A DNA stretch of 64,000 bases from Xenorhabdus cabanillasii (GTDB lineage: Bacteria; Pseudomonadota; Gammaproteobacteria; Enterobacterales; Enterobacteriaceae). The DNA is taken from the NCBI RefSeq assembly GCF_003386665.1, contig NZ_QTUB01000001.1, positions 496,001-560,000 of the forward strand. The letters are read 5' to 3'. Below the pieces are notes generated by a model. It was not told the origin of the DNA. It made no database searches and worked only from the letters and a program-made list of their open reading frames with translations. Of the stretch, positions 30,758 through 42,227 are shown piece by piece (within the stretch, counting starts at the first letter, position 1; each line of letters begins with the position of its first letter). Both the position numbers and the translations under genes were made by a program.

Positions 30758-31399
30758 ATGGCTGTCGCTGCCAACAAACGTTCGGTAATGACTCTGTTTT
30801 CCGGCCCGACCGACATTTTTAGCCATCAAGTGCGAATTGTACTGGCGGAAAAAGGGGTCAGCGTTGAAATAGAACACGTTGAAGCAGGCAATTTGCCACA
30901 GGATCTTATTGACCTGAACCCGTATCAGACGGTTCCTACCCTGGTTGATCGTGAGCTGACTCTTTATGATTCTCGCATCATAATGGAATATTTGGATGAG
31001 CGTTTCCCGCATCCACCGCTCATGCCTGTATACCCTGTTGCACGTGGCTCCAGCCGTTTGATGATGCACAGAATTGAAAAAGACTGGTATTCCCTGATGT
31101 ACAAAATTCAGGGAGGGAATATACAGGAAGCCAATGCTGCACGGAAACAGCTTGCTGAAGAGTTGCTGGCGATAGCACCTATTTTCAGAGAGATGCCTTT
31201 CTTCATGAGCGATGAATTCAGTCTGGTAGACTGTTATCTCTCTCCTCTGTTGTGGCGTTTACCTGTACTGGGTGTTGAGTTGTCTGGCCCGGGAGCCAAA
31301 GATCTTCAAGTCTATATGCAACGTGTATTTGAACGTGATGCGTTTCTGGCTTCATTGACAGAAGCGGAGCGTGAAATACGTTTACAGTCACGGAGTTAA
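30758..31399 (+). CDS. sspA: SspA, stringent starvation protein A
   Basis: 213 residues with a glutathione S-transferase fold but no catalytic role. It binds RNA polymerase and influences acid tolerance, phage P1 late genes and H-NS levels. TTGGAGG (30746-30752) is the Shine-Dalgarno for the ATG at 30758, so the in-frame TTG at 30746 is part of the RBS and not the start. The conserved PHPP motif (ERFPHPPLMPVYPVARG) needed for RNA polymerase binding is present. sspB follows after three bases. Confidence 0.96.
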   Translation: MAVAANKRSVMTLFSGPTDIFSHQVRIVLAEKGVSVEIEHVEAGNLPQDLIDLNPYQTVPTLVDRELTLYDSRIIMEYLDERFPHPPLMPVYPVARGSSRLMMHRIEKDWYSLMYKIQGGNIQEANAARKQLAEELLAIAPIFREMPFFMSDEFSLVDCYLSPLLWRLPVLGVELSGPGAKDLQVYMQRVFERDAFLASLTEAEREIRLQSRS

Positions 31400-31402
31400 T
31401 GT

Positions 31403-31885
31403 ATGGGTATGACTCAAATATCTCCCCGCCGCCCTTATTTACTGCGGGCACATTATGAATGGCTGCTGGATAATGATTTGACTCCGCATATCGTTGTGGA
31501 TGTTACTCAATATGGAGTAAGCGTTCCGATGGAATATGCGCAGAACGGGCAGATCATCCTGAATATTTCCCCACAGGCGGTTGGTAATCTGGAATTAGCC
31601 AATGACGAAGTTCGCTTCAATGCTCGTTTTGGTGGGGTAGCACGGCAGGTTTCTGTTCCTATGTCTGCTGTGATCGCGGTTTATGCTCGTGAAAATGGGG
31701 CCGGAATGATGTTTGAGCCAGAAGTAGCCTATGAAGCGGGATCTGGGCAGGAAGATTCCGATTCTCCGGCGGCTGATAATCTGGTGCTGATTCGTGATAT
31801 GAAAACACAGCGTGATAATCATTCCCCTGATGATGAACCACCTCAACCACCAAAAGGCCGTCCGACATTACGTGTGGTAAAATAG
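31403..31885 (+). CDS. sspB: SspB, ClpXP specificity-enhancing adaptor
   Basis: 160 residues. The N-terminal ssrA-tag-binding domain (PYLLRAHYEWLLDNDLTPHI, ANDEVRFNARFGGVARQVSVP) is followed by a flexible acidic linker and the C-terminal ClpX-binding motif PTLRVVK. It delivers ssrA-tagged proteins and the RseA fragment to ClpXP. The latter links it functionally with degS in this window. An ATG two codons later (31409) is an alternative start. Confidence 0.96.
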   Translation: MGMTQISPRRPYLLRAHYEWLLDNDLTPHIVVDVTQYGVSVPMEYAQNGQIILNISPQAVGNLELANDEVRFNARFGGVARQVSVPMSAVIAVYARENGAGMMFEPEVAYEAGSGQEDSDSPAADNLVLIRDMKTQRDNHSPDDEPPQPPKGRPTLRVVK

Positions 31886-31920
31886 GCACGTAAACCATGC
31901 AGTACCAATAAACCGATAAA

Positions 31921-31950
31921 ATAAAGGAGATAAACATCTCCTTTATTTTT
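31921..31950 (+). terminator. Terminator after sspB
   Basis: ATAAAGGAGAT and ATCTCCTTTAT form a perfect 11-base stem with loop AAAC, followed by a T run. It ends the sspAB transcript. Confidence 0.9.
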
Positions 31951-31979
31951 GGTTGTATTTATTGGTTATTGGTATTGTA

Positions 31980-32489
31980 TTACAAATATTCAGTGTAAGA
32001 CTGGTTCAACTCCCACTGACATATCTCTATATTTTCTTTGTCCTTTCTGCTTGCTGATTTTTTGGCTGCCGTTAAACTTTTAGCTACATTTCGAACAAAT
32101 TGCTCTTTTTTTTCCAAACCTATTAATGTTGGTGGAATATTACAGATATCACTTGATAAGGAAGGTTTGCGTTTGTTTGCCAGCGTTAGAACTTCAACAG
32201 GATTATTAATTAAGGCAAAAGATAAGGAATTAAAAATCTGTTTGGAAAAGTCTTGATGTATGTTGGGAGTTAATTCAAAAGCGATTTTTACCCATTCAGG
32301 ATTTCCGGTCGTAATATAATAGGCAATTTCATTCCTTTTACCTTGTTCACCGATTTCAGCAACGATGGAATTCACTCCCCTCTCTTTTACTTGCTGTCTG
32401 ATTTCTGTAGGGGTGGATAAACCAGCGACCGAAGGGGAGCTAATCAAGAGTATGAAGGGGAGCAAAGATATTTTAGTTAGTAAACGCAT
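31980..32489 (-). CDS. Unknown exported protein
   Basis: 169 residues that I do not recognise. The N terminus MRLLTKISLLPFILLISSPSVAG looks like a cleavable signal peptide, so the mature protein should be periplasmic. The rest is mainly helical and polar, with two cysteines (ICNIPP and IEICQWE) that could form a disulfide. Its Shine-Dalgarno is weak. It is convergent with sspB and is followed upstream by a long AT-rich gap. No function is proposed. Confidence 0.7.
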   Translation of the reverse strand: MRLLTKISLLPFILLISSPSVAGLSTPTEIRQQVKERGVNSIVAEIGEQGKRNEIAYYITTGNPEWVKIAFELTPNIHQDFSKQIFNSLSFALINNPVEVLTLANKRKPSLSSDICNIPPTLIGLEKKEQFVRNVAKSLTAAKKSASRKDKENIEICQWELNQSYTEYL

Positions 32490-33062
32490 TTAGTTCTCGG
32501 AGTTACTATTATGTAATTAATTTTAAATTGGTTATTATTTAATTAGTTATTTTATTCTACTTGAAAGCGCAGGCTTCAAATCTGTAATTTGCGTATAAAT
32601 CATCATCTTATTTCATTAATCCTTCATATCTTCTTTATATCCGGCAGGTATATGCTGAAACCTTTCTTTAAAAAAGAAATAAAACCTATTTTTAAGATTA
32701 GCTAGGATATTAAATTCAAATATTTACTTTTGGGATATAAGAATAGTCGCATAACACAAAAAAATACAATAATCATGGTAGTAAAAGGGAAATTATTACT
32801 ACCTCTATAGTAGGTGGTGGTTATAGAGAACAATTTTCTGTGCACACAAAAAATGTACCAGACGAATCAAAAAATATCAATAAATTGATCGTCAATAACG
32901 ATTAATTTTATATATATTGATAGGATTCATCAATCAAATGAAAAATGATCACTAATTCCAACAAGAGGTGGTTTTAGAATGACAATAAAAGAGAAGTGAG
33001 AGTCTATTTTGTGAGATTTTCTCCGATCAAAAGACCGGAGAAAAATTCAGGATAAAATGAAA
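32490..33062. other. AT-rich gene-free stretch between the unknown gene and gltD
   Basis: 573 bases with no credible gene. It holds a hairpin GGTAGTAA/TTACTACC (about 32778-32804) and, near the gltD stop, inverted arms TTTTCTCCG and CGGAGAAAA (33017-33044) without a T run. Very short reading frames occur but none is supported. Confidence 0.6.
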
Positions 33063-34490
<1,428 letters not shown>

Positions 34491-37400
34491 CTACTGCGCC
34501 TGAACTCGCAATTCTGCGGAGGAGCGGCTGCGGTGCCCCAGCAGTGCACTGACATCACTGGACTTAGGTTTAACCAGTGCGAATTTATTGACCCATTGTG
34601 ACCAGTTTTCCAGAATACTTTCACCGTGTTGGGAGCCGGTCAGGCGAACATGTTCGGTGATTAATCCGCGTAAGTGTTCTTTATGAATGGAGAGGGTATC
34701 AATTGAAAGAACTTCGACTAATTCAGAGTTAACCCGTTTGCGGAAATCATCAGATTCATCGAGAACATACGCGAACCCTCCTGTCATACCTGCACCAAAG
34801 TTGACTCCTGTGTTACCCAGAACACAGACTATTCCACCTGTCATATATTCACAGCCGTTATCTCCGATACCCTCAACCACGGTGATGGCACCTGAATTTC
34901 TGACTGCAAAGCGTTCACCTGCACATCCGGCGGCAAACAATTTTCCGCCAGTTGCACCATAAAGGCAGGTATTGCCAATAATCGTTGCTTCGTGACTTTT
35001 GAATGCAGAGCCAACCGGAGGCAAAATAACAATCTGTCCACCTGCCATACCCTTACCGACGTAATCATTGGCATCACCGGTTAATGTTAATCCAACTCCG
35101 CCTGCGTTCCAGACCCCAAAACTTTGTCCGGCTGTTCCTGTAAAATGTAATTTTATTGGGTTACCCGCCAGCCCCTGATCACCATGTATTGCGGCAATCG
35201 CGCCAGACAGTGATGCCCCGACAGAGCGGTCAGTATTCTGGATATCAAAATAGAATTTTTTACTCTGCGCTTTTTTTACAAAAGGCAGGGCCTGATTGAT
35301 AATCGCTTTATTGAGCACACCCTGATCAAAGGAAGGGTTATCTTCAGTGCAATACTGGGCTTTGCCTTCATGGGGCTGTGCTGTTTCCAGTAAAGGTTCA
35401 AGATTGAGTTTACTCTGCCTGGCAGAGATACCTTCCAGTATTTCAAGCAAATCTGTGCGGCCAATCAAATCTGTTAATTTGCGTATTCCCAGTTGAGCCA
35501 GAATTTCACGCGTTTCCTGTGCGATGAAGCGGAAATAATTCATTACGCGTTCAGGCAGCCCGTGATAATGAGACTGACGCAATTTCTCATCTTGTGTTGC
35601 TATTCCGGTTGCACAGTTATTGAGATGACAAATTCTCAGGTATTTACAGCCGAGCGCAACCATTGGTCCCGTACCAAAACCAAAACTTTCTGCACCTAAA
35701 ATAGCGGCTTTGATAATGTCCACACCTGTTTTTAACCCGCCGTCAACCTGAAGACGAATTTTATGGCGCAAACCATTAGCGACCAGCGCTTGCTGGGTTT
35801 CTACCAGGCCGAGTTCCCACGGACAACCGGCATATTTTACAGAGGACAGAGGACTTGCTCCTGTTCCTCCGTCATAGCCGGCGATGGTGATTAAATCAGC
35901 ATAGGCTTTTGCTACTCCGGTAGCGATGGTTCCTACACCCGGCTCTGAAACCAATTTCACAGAAATCAGGGCATTAGGATTGACCTGTTTCAGATCAAAG
36001 ATTAACTGGGCCAAATCTTCGATAGAATAAATATCATGATGCGGTGGTGGCGAAATCAGAGTCACACCGGGAATCGAATAACGTAGTCTGGCGATATAAG
36101 GTGTCACCTTATCTCCCGGTAATTGTCCGCCTTCACCGGGTTTTGCTCCCTGGGCAACTTTAATTTGAATGACATCGGCACTGCTTAAATAAGCAGGAGT
36201 GACGCCAAAACGCCCGGAAGCAACTTGCTTAATCCGGGAAACTTTTTTCGTACCATAGCGAGCGGGATCTTCTCCACCTTCGCCGGAATTAGAGAAACCA
36301 CCCAGTGTATTCATTGCTTCAGCCAGTGCTTCATGTGCTTCAGGGCTTAGCGCACCAATTGACATAGCTGCGGTGTCAAAACGTTTGAACAGTGCTTCGG
36401 CGGGTTCGACTTCTTCAATGGAAATCGGCTCTCCTTTTGGCGATATTGCCAGCAGGTCGCGTAGTGTTGTGATAGGACGGCCGTTAACCAATTGTGAGTA
36501 CTTCTGATAATCACTGTACTTGCCGCTATGAACTGCTGTTTGTAAAGTACTCACGACATCAGGGTTATAAGCGTGATATTCCCCATTGTGGACATATTTT
36601 AGTAATCCACCCTGATCGATGGTGTGGCGGTGCAGCCACGCCCGTCTGGAAAGGTTACGTAAATCTTGTTCGAAGTCGTTGAAATCAGCGCCTTCAATCC
36701 GGCTGACGACCCCATTGAAGCAGAGAGCTGTTATTTCAGAATGTAAGCCGACAGCTTCAAACAACTTAGAACAGCGATAGGAAGAAATCGTGGAGATGCC
36801 CATTTTGGACATGATCTTATATAACCCTTTATTGATACCATTACGATAATTCAGCATCACACGGGCATATGGGGTATTGATTGTGCCGTCATCGATCATT
36901 TTGCCCAATGATTCATACGCCAGATAAGGGTAAACAGCGGTAGCACCAAAGCCAAGCAACACCGCGAAATGGTGTGGATCGCGGGCACTGGCGGTTTCGA
37001 CTATCAGGTTGGCATCACAACGCAAACTTTTTTCCACCAAACAGTGCTGGATGGCACCAACTGCCATTGGGGCAGGGATCGGTAATCTTTCCGGAGAAAT
37101 ATTACGGTCGGATAAGACCAGCAATACCGCACCATTACGGACACGTTTTTCTGCTTGTTCGCACAGGGTTGAAACTGCGGTTTTGAGATTAGTTTCTTGT
37201 GGGTTAAACGTTAAATCCAATGTTTCTGCGCGATAATAAGAGCCTTGCTGTGTTGTCAGTTGCACAAAATCGGGATAGAGCAGTACCGGGGATTCGAAAC
37301 TCAGGCGGTGGGCCTGTCCTTCAGCTTCACAAAAGACATTCATCTCCCGGCCTATGCGGGTGGACAGTGACATAACATGTGCTTCACGCAGCGGATCGAT

Positions 37401-38948
37401 GGGAGGATTGGTAACTTGAGCAAATTGCTGGCGGAAATAGTCGTAGATTATGCGTGGGCGGCTGGAAAGTACGGCAAATGGTGTATCATCTCCCATTGAA
37501 CCTGTTGCTTCCTGACCATTCTCGCCGAGTACGCGGATGATTTGATCCAGCTCTTCATTACTGTAGGCAAACTGTTTGTGATAGGTTGCCAGTATGCGAT
37601 CGTCAAAATCCCGTGTGCCAACTTGTTCTTCTGGTAATTTTTCGAAAGGAATCAGGTGATTGACATTCTTTTCCAGCCACTCTTTATAAGGATGGCGGCT
37701 TTTTAAATCATTATCGGTTTCGGCAGAATGGAGAATTCGGCCTTTCCGGGTATCGATTACCATTAATTCACCTGGGCCGATGCGCCCTTTTTCTACGACT
37801 TCATCGGGTTGGTACTCCCAGATCCCCACTTCTGAAGCACAGGTGATCAGTTTATCCTTGGTAATAACATAACGTGCCGGACGTAAGCCGTTGCGGTCGA
37901 GGTTACAGGCTGCATAGCGCCCGTCTGAAATAACGATACCAGCCGGCCCATCCCACGGCTCCATATGCATGGAATTAAAATCGAAGAAAGCACGCAGATC
38001 TTCATCCATATCTGGGTTGTTCTGCCAGGCGGGGGGAACCAGTAAACGCATTGCACGGATCAAATCCATACCGCCATTAAGAAACAGTTCCAGCATATTA
38101 TCCAGTGAACTGGAATCTGAACCCGTTTCGTTGACAAAAGGAGCCGCAGTTTGTAAGTCAGGGATCAAAGGGGTACGGAATTTATAGGCTCTCGCTTTGG
38201 CCCATTCGCGGTTTCCGGTGATCGTATTGATTTCACCATTATGAGCCAGATAACGAAACGGCTGTGCTAATGGCCAGCGAGGGACGGTATTAGTTGAAAA
38301 CCGCTGATGGAACAGGCAGATTGCTGACTCCATGCGTAGATCTGCCAAATCTGAGTAAAACCGAGGCAGATCAGCCGCCATACATAGCCCTTTGTAAATC
38401 GTGACCAGATTGGAGAGGCTGCAAATATAAAAATCGTCATCGGTAATGCGTTTCTCTATACGGCGACGGGCAATGAATAGACGACGTTCCAAATCCTGTG
38501 ATCGCCATCCGGCAGGGGCATTAACAAAAATTTGTTCAATGCGGGGGAGGCTTGACAGTGCGATGTTGCCTAAAATATCGCGATTGATAGGGACTTCTCG
38601 CCATCCGGCAATGGACAGCGTTTCATTTTCTAATTCTTGTTCAATAATATCGCGGCATGATTGGGCTATCTGGCTATCCTGACTCAAAAACAACATACCG
38701 ACGGCGTAGTTCTTTGCCAGACGCCATGATTGTTCATTGGCAATCATCTGGAAAAACCGGTCAGGTTTTTGCATTAATAAGCCACAGCCGTCACCCGTTT
38801 TTCCATCTGCCAGAATTGCTCCCCGATGTTGCATTCTGGCAAGTGCATGTATTGCTGTGCGCACAACCTTGTGGCTTGGCTCCCCTTCAATATGTGCGAT
38901 TAATCCAAAGCCACAGTTATCTTTTTCCTGTAATTTGTCATACAACAT
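34491..38948 (-). CDS. gltB: GltB, large subunit of glutamate synthase
   Basis: 1,485 residues. The precursor begins MLYDKLQEKDN followed by Cys12 (CGFGLIAH), the N-terminal nucleophile of the glutamine amidotransferase domain after propeptide removal. The central and FMN-binding synthase domains follow (SGEGGEDPARYGT, GYDGGTGASPLSS), then the 3Fe-4S cysteines (CRICHLNNCATG in near form) and the C-terminal beta-helix. It works with GltD in ammonium assimilation at low nitrogen. It is divergent from arcB. Confidence 0.97.
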   Translation of the reverse strand: MLYDKLQEKDNCGFGLIAHIEGEPSHKVVRTAIHALARMQHRGAILADGKTGDGCGLLMQKPDRFFQMIANEQSWRLAKNYAVGMLFLSQDSQIAQSCRDIIEQELENETLSIAGWREVPINRDILGNIALSSLPRIEQIFVNAPAGWRSQDLERRLFIARRRIEKRITDDDFYICSLSNLVTIYKGLCMAADLPRFYSDLADLRMESAICLFHQRFSTNTVPRWPLAQPFRYLAHNGEINTITGNREWAKARAYKFRTPLIPDLQTAAPFVNETGSDSSSLDNMLELFLNGGMDLIRAMRLLVPPAWQNNPDMDEDLRAFFDFNSMHMEPWDGPAGIVISDGRYAACNLDRNGLRPARYVITKDKLITCASEVGIWEYQPDEVVEKGRIGPGELMVIDTRKGRILHSAETDNDLKSRHPYKEWLEKNVNHLIPFEKLPEEQVGTRDFDDRILATYHKQFAYSNEELDQIIRVLGENGQEATGSMGDDTPFAVLSSRPRIIYDYFRQQFAQVTNPPIDPLREAHVMSLSTRIGREMNVFCEAEGQAHRLSFESPVLLYPDFVQLTTQQGSYYRAETLDLTFNPQETNLKTAVSTLCEQAEKRVRNGAVLLVLSDRNISPERLPIPAPMAVGAIQHCLVEKSLRCDANLIVETASARDPHHFAVLLGFGATAVYPYLAYESLGKMIDDGTINTPYARVMLNYRNGINKGLYKIMSKMGISTISSYRCSKLFEAVGLHSEITALCFNGVVSRIEGADFNDFEQDLRNLSRRAWLHRHTIDQGGLLKYVHNGEYHAYNPDVVSTLQTAVHSGKYSDYQKYSQLVNGRPITTLRDLLAISPKGEPISIEEVEPAEALFKRFDTAAMSIGALSPEAHEALAEAMNTLGGFSNSGEGGEDPARYGTKKVSRIKQVASGRFGVTPAYLSSADVIQIKVAQGAKPGEGGQLPGDKVTPYIARLRYSIPGVTLISPPPHHDIYSIEDLAQLIFDLKQVNPNALISVKLVSEPGVGTIATGVAKAYADLITIAGYDGGTGASPLSSVKYAGCPWELGLVETQQALVANGLRHKIRLQVDGGLKTGVDIIKAAILGAESFGFGTGPMVALGCKYLRICHLNNCATGIATQDEKLRQSHYHGLPERVMNYFRFIAQETREILAQLGIRKLTDLIGRTDLLEILEGISARQSKLNLEPLLETAQPHEGKAQYCTEDNPSFDQGVLNKAIINQALPFVKKAQSKKFYFDIQNTDRSVGASLSGAIAAIHGDQGLAGNPIKLHFTGTAGQSFGVWNAGGVGLTLTGDANDYVGKGMAGGQIVILPPVGSAFKSHEATIIGNTCLYGATGGKLFAAGCAGERFAVRNSGAITVVEGIGDNGCEYMTGGIVCVLGNTGVNFGAGMTGGFAYVLDESDDFRKRVNSELVEVLSIDTLSIHKEHLRGLITEHVRLTGSQHGESILENWSQWVNKFALVKPKSSDVSALLGHRSRSSAELRVQAQ

Positions 38949-39310
38949 GGTAAAGCTCCCAAGTTCTGTCCAACTCTTACATCACTCACGAGATGATATA
39001 GATTATTATTGCTACAGACGTCTGAATTGCGCCCTCAGTCAAATACCATTTGTTTTAGTTTGTTTTACCGGTAATAACTATTTGTCAGTCATAACCGTTA
39101 ATAGAAACAGCAGAGCGAAATGATATTGTATTTCTGTATAAGGTCACTGCATAAATATGAGCTGGGGAAAGAACCAACAGGTAATTTTCAGCGAATTCCC
39201 AACTTAGCGAGAAAAATAAAACAGGTCAAATAATGTTAGATCGTGTTTTATGTAATTGAAAAATGCATATCAGTTTGAATTAAAATAAAAATATTGTTAT
39301 TGCCTTATTA

Positions 39311-39354
39311 TGTGACTCAGATCATGACTTAGAGATGATGTGAGTTATATCACT
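39311..39354. promoter_or_regulatory. Two tandem CRP-like sites
   Basis: TGTGA-6-TCATG (39311-39326) and TGTGA-6-TCACT (39339-39354) lie 28 bases apart. The second matches nine of ten core positions of TGTGA-N6-TCACA. They could serve gltB, arcB or both. Binding is inferred only from the match. Confidence 0.4.
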
Positions 39355-39554
39355 AATTTATCCATAGTATGTGTTTTAAATATGCTTAAAAAATGACTTT
39401 TTTTAGAATATTAATCTTTTCCCATGAATATTATTGGCATGTTATTGTGTATTTTGTGTTCGTTAAGAGTAAATGGTTGATCGATTTTTGTTCTTTTATA
39501 AGTAACTAAAATCAGGTTTGATTTATTATTCTGTTTTTTTGATTTTTTATTCTT

Positions 39555-39582
39555 TTAAGGGATTAAGAACAATATCCCTTAA
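39555..39582 (+). promoter_or_regulatory. Inverted repeat upstream of arcB
   Basis: TTAAGGGAT and ATCCCTTAA, 10-base spacer, 57 bases before the arcB ATG. It could be an operator or a leader hairpin. No T run follows. Confidence 0.35.
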
Positions 39583-39639
39583 CGAAGTTGGGCTTTATTT
39601 AAGTTATGATTCAATCTGGTGATTTTACTTGGAGTTGTT

Positions 39640-41991
39640 ATGAAGCTGATCAGGGGGCTTGCCCAATATTACGTTGATTTAATGATGAAACTGGGATTAG
39701 TACGCTTTTCGTTACTATTGGCATCTGTTCTGGTGATCCTGGCAATGGCGATGCAAATGGCAGTGACATTTGTCTTGCATGGGGAAGTACAACGTATCGA
39801 TTTAATCCGTTCTATCTTTTTTGGTTTATTAATTACGCCGTGGGCGGTTTATTTTCTCTCTATTGTCGTCGAGCAACTTGAAGAGTCCCGCCAACGCTTA
39901 TCCAGTTTGGTGGCAAAGCTGGAGGAAATGCGTCAGCGTGATGCAATATTGAATCAGCAGCTAAAAGACAATATTACTCAATTAAATCAAGAAATCAGCG
40001 AAAGGGAAAAAGCAGAACAAGCTCATCTGGTGTTGCTGGAAAAATTGAAATTAGAAATGGAGTACCGTGAAAAAACACAGATTGAATTTGAACAGCAATC
40101 GGTTCTGTTGCGTTCATTCCTTGATGCTTCACCTGATCTGGTTTATTACCGCAATGAAGATAATGAGTTTTCTGGCTGTAACCGTGCGATGGAACTGCTG
40201 ACAGGCAAAAGCGAAAAGCAGCTGATTGGTCTGACACCGGTAGAGGTTTACGACAAAGAGATCGCCAGCAAAGTGATGGAAACAGATGAAAAAGTCTTTC
40301 GTCATAACGTCTCGCTGACTTATGAACAATGGCTGGTTTATCCTGATGGACGCAAGGCCTGTTTTGAGCTGAGAAAAGTTCCTTTTTATGATCGTATTGG
40401 TAGACGTCATGGCCTGATGGGATTCGGACGCGATATAACGGAGCATAAGCGCTATCAGGACGCGTTGGAGAGTGCCAGCAGGGATAAGACTACCTTTATC
40501 TCTACGATTAGCCATGAGCTTCGTACGCCTTTAAATGGCATTGTCGGTTTAAGTCGTATCCTGCTGGATACTAATCTGACACCAGAACAGTGCAACTATC
40601 TGAAAACAATCCACGTCAGTGCGATAACTCTGGGTAATATCTTTAATGATATTATTGAGTTAGATAAAATTGAGCGCCGTAAGATCCAACTTGATACTCA
40701 GCCGATTGATTTTACCGGCTTTATGGCTGATTTGGAGAATTTGTCCGGATTGTTGGCACAACCAAAAGGAATTCGGTTTGTTTTAGAGCCAGAATTGCCA
40801 TTACCTGCCAAAGTATTGGCTGATGGTACTCGCCTGCGTCAAATTCTATGGAATTTAATTGGCAATGCCGTGAAATTTACCCAGAAAGGTGAAATCAGAG
40901 TGCGTATCTGGTGTGAAAAAGAAGATCGCCTGCTGTTTGAAGTCACTGATTCCGGTATTGGTATCCCTTCTGATGAACTAGAAAAAATCTTCGCTATGTA
41001 TTATCAGGTGAGAGACAGCGCTGGCGGACGTCCGGCAACGGGGACAGGGATCGGCCTTGCTGTATCCAAACGGCTTGCACAAGCTATGGGAGGTGATATT
41101 ACGGTTAAGAGTACAGTAGGGGAAGGATCTTGTTTTACCTTGTCTGTGATTGCCCCTGCGATTGATGAAAACGCTGCGGGAGGGGAAGAAGAAGATTCAC
41201 TGCCATTACCCGCACTGAATATCCTGTTAGTTGAAGATATTGAGCTGAATGTCATTGTTGCCCGTTCTGTTCTGGAAAGACTCGGTAATAGTGTAGATGT
41301 CGCCATGAATGGTCGTGATGCTCTGGATATGTTTGATCCCGATGAATATGACTTGGTGCTGCTTGATATCCAGTTACCGGATATGACTGGATGGGATATT
41401 GCTCGTGAGTTGCATAAACGTTACCAGAATCACACTCTCCCTCCACTGATCGCTCTGACTGCCAATGTTTTGAAAGACAAAAAAGAATATCTTGAGGCAG
41501 GTATGGACGAAGTTCTTAATAAGCCTCTTTCTGTTAAGGAACTGACTGCCGTAATGGAAAAATTCTGGGGTAAACCGGCTGAATCTGCACCTCTGTTACC
41601 AGAGGCAATTAACTTGAAAAAGGGTGAAGAATTCCTTGATGAACTCCTTGATTTAGAGATGCTCAATCAGTACATCGATTTAGTCGGTCCGAAGATGATT
41701 GCTGATAATCTGACCATCTTTGAAAATATGATGCCAAACTACCTTGCTTTACTGGAATCGAATATGACAGCAAAGGATCAAAAAGGCATTACGGAAGAGG
41801 CTCATAAAATCAAGGGGGCTGCCGGTTCTGTCGGATTACGTCATTTACAACAATTAGCACAGCAGATCCAATCACCGGATTTACCAGCCTGGTGGGATAA
41901 CGTGCAAGAGTGGGCAGATGAGCTGAGTCAGGAATGGAAACATGATACGGAAACATTGAGAAACTGGCTGGCGAGCGCTACAAAAAAATAA
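39640..41991 (+). CDS. arcB: ArcB, aerobic respiration control hybrid sensor kinase
   Basis: 783 residues from the ATG after TTGGAG. Two membrane segments (about 22-45 and 58-77), a coiled-coil linker, a PAS domain with the redox cysteines Cys180 and Cys241, the H1 kinase site His292 (SHELRTP), an ATP-binding domain, a receiver with Asp576 (LLDIQLPDM) and an Hpt domain with His722 (AHKIKGAAGS). All phosphorelay residues are kept. It phosphorylates ArcA when quinones are reduced. Its 3' end overlaps the terminator side of arcZ on the other strand. Confidence 0.97.
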   Translation: MKLIRGLAQYYVDLMMKLGLVRFSLLLASVLVILAMAMQMAVTFVLHGEVQRIDLIRSIFFGLLITPWAVYFLSIVVEQLEESRQRLSSLVAKLEEMRQRDAILNQQLKDNITQLNQEISEREKAEQAHLVLLEKLKLEMEYREKTQIEFEQQSVLLRSFLDASPDLVYYRNEDNEFSGCNRAMELLTGKSEKQLIGLTPVEVYDKEIASKVMETDEKVFRHNVSLTYEQWLVYPDGRKACFELRKVPFYDRIGRRHGLMGFGRDITEHKRYQDALESASRDKTTFISTISHELRTPLNGIVGLSRILLDTNLTPEQCNYLKTIHVSAITLGNIFNDIIELDKIERRKIQLDTQPIDFTGFMADLENLSGLLAQPKGIRFVLEPELPLPAKVLADGTRLRQILWNLIGNAVKFTQKGEIRVRIWCEKEDRLLFEVTDSGIGIPSDELEKIFAMYYQVRDSAGGRPATGTGIGLAVSKRLAQAMGGDITVKSTVGEGSCFTLSVIAPAIDENAAGGEEEDSLPLPALNILLVEDIELNVIVARSVLERLGNSVDVAMNGRDALDMFDPDEYDLVLLDIQLPDMTGWDIARELHKRYQNHTLPPLIALTANVLKDKKEYLEAGMDEVLNKPLSVKELTAVMEKFWGKPAESAPLLPEAINLKKGEEFLDELLDLEMLNQYIDLVGPKMIADNLTIFENMMPNYLALLESNMTAKDQKGITEEAHKIKGAAGSVGLRHLQQLAQQIQSPDLPAWWDNVQEWADELSQEWKHDTETLRNWLASATKK

Positions 41992-42109
41992 CCCCAACCG
42001 AAGTTGGGGTGCGCGAATACTGCGCCAACACCAGGGAAACTTGTTTGCCCGCTTATCTAAGATTTATTTTAGGCGCGAGCAATTAAAGAATTCTTCCACA
42101 CAAAGTACA
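41982..42109 (-). ncRNA. arcZ: ArcZ Hfq-dependent small RNA
   Basis: On the minus strand between arcB and elbB is the conserved ArcZ core: TTTCCCTGGTGTTGGCGC followed by AGTATTCGCGCACCCC. It ends in a terminator stem ACCCCAAC/GTTGGGGT with a TTCG loop and a T-rich tail that overlaps the arcB stop codon region. The location matches E. coli, where arcZ lies just past arcB. An extended -10 (TGCTATGTT, plus 42116-42123) predicts a start near 42109, giving about 128 nt against 121 in E. coli. ArcZ activates rpoS and represses motility genes; in Xenorhabdus and Photorhabdus it has been reported to act on hexA. The 5' end is inferred. Confidence 0.88.
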
Positions 42110-42227
42110 AGTACCAACATAGCAAAGATAAGATTTTTTGTTACAAGATTCATTAAAATCTGTGATGAAGATTGGTGTTTAACCCTCTAAGGGGTTAAGC
42201 ATTAATCTACTACAAATGGAGAGGAAT

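Larger units (their letters stand above)
38949..39639. other. Long gltB-arcB divergent region
   Basis: About 690 AT-rich bases with no supportable gene. It must hold both divergent promoters. Two CRP-like sites and an inverted repeat are annotated separately. In E. coli yhcC occupies this position; it is absent here. Confidence 0.7.

Noticed and set aside
33017..33044. Inverted arms TTTTCTCCG and CGGAGAAAA near the gltD stop as a terminator
   Set aside because: The T residues are on the wrong side of the stem for minus-strand termination, so it is not listed as a terminator.
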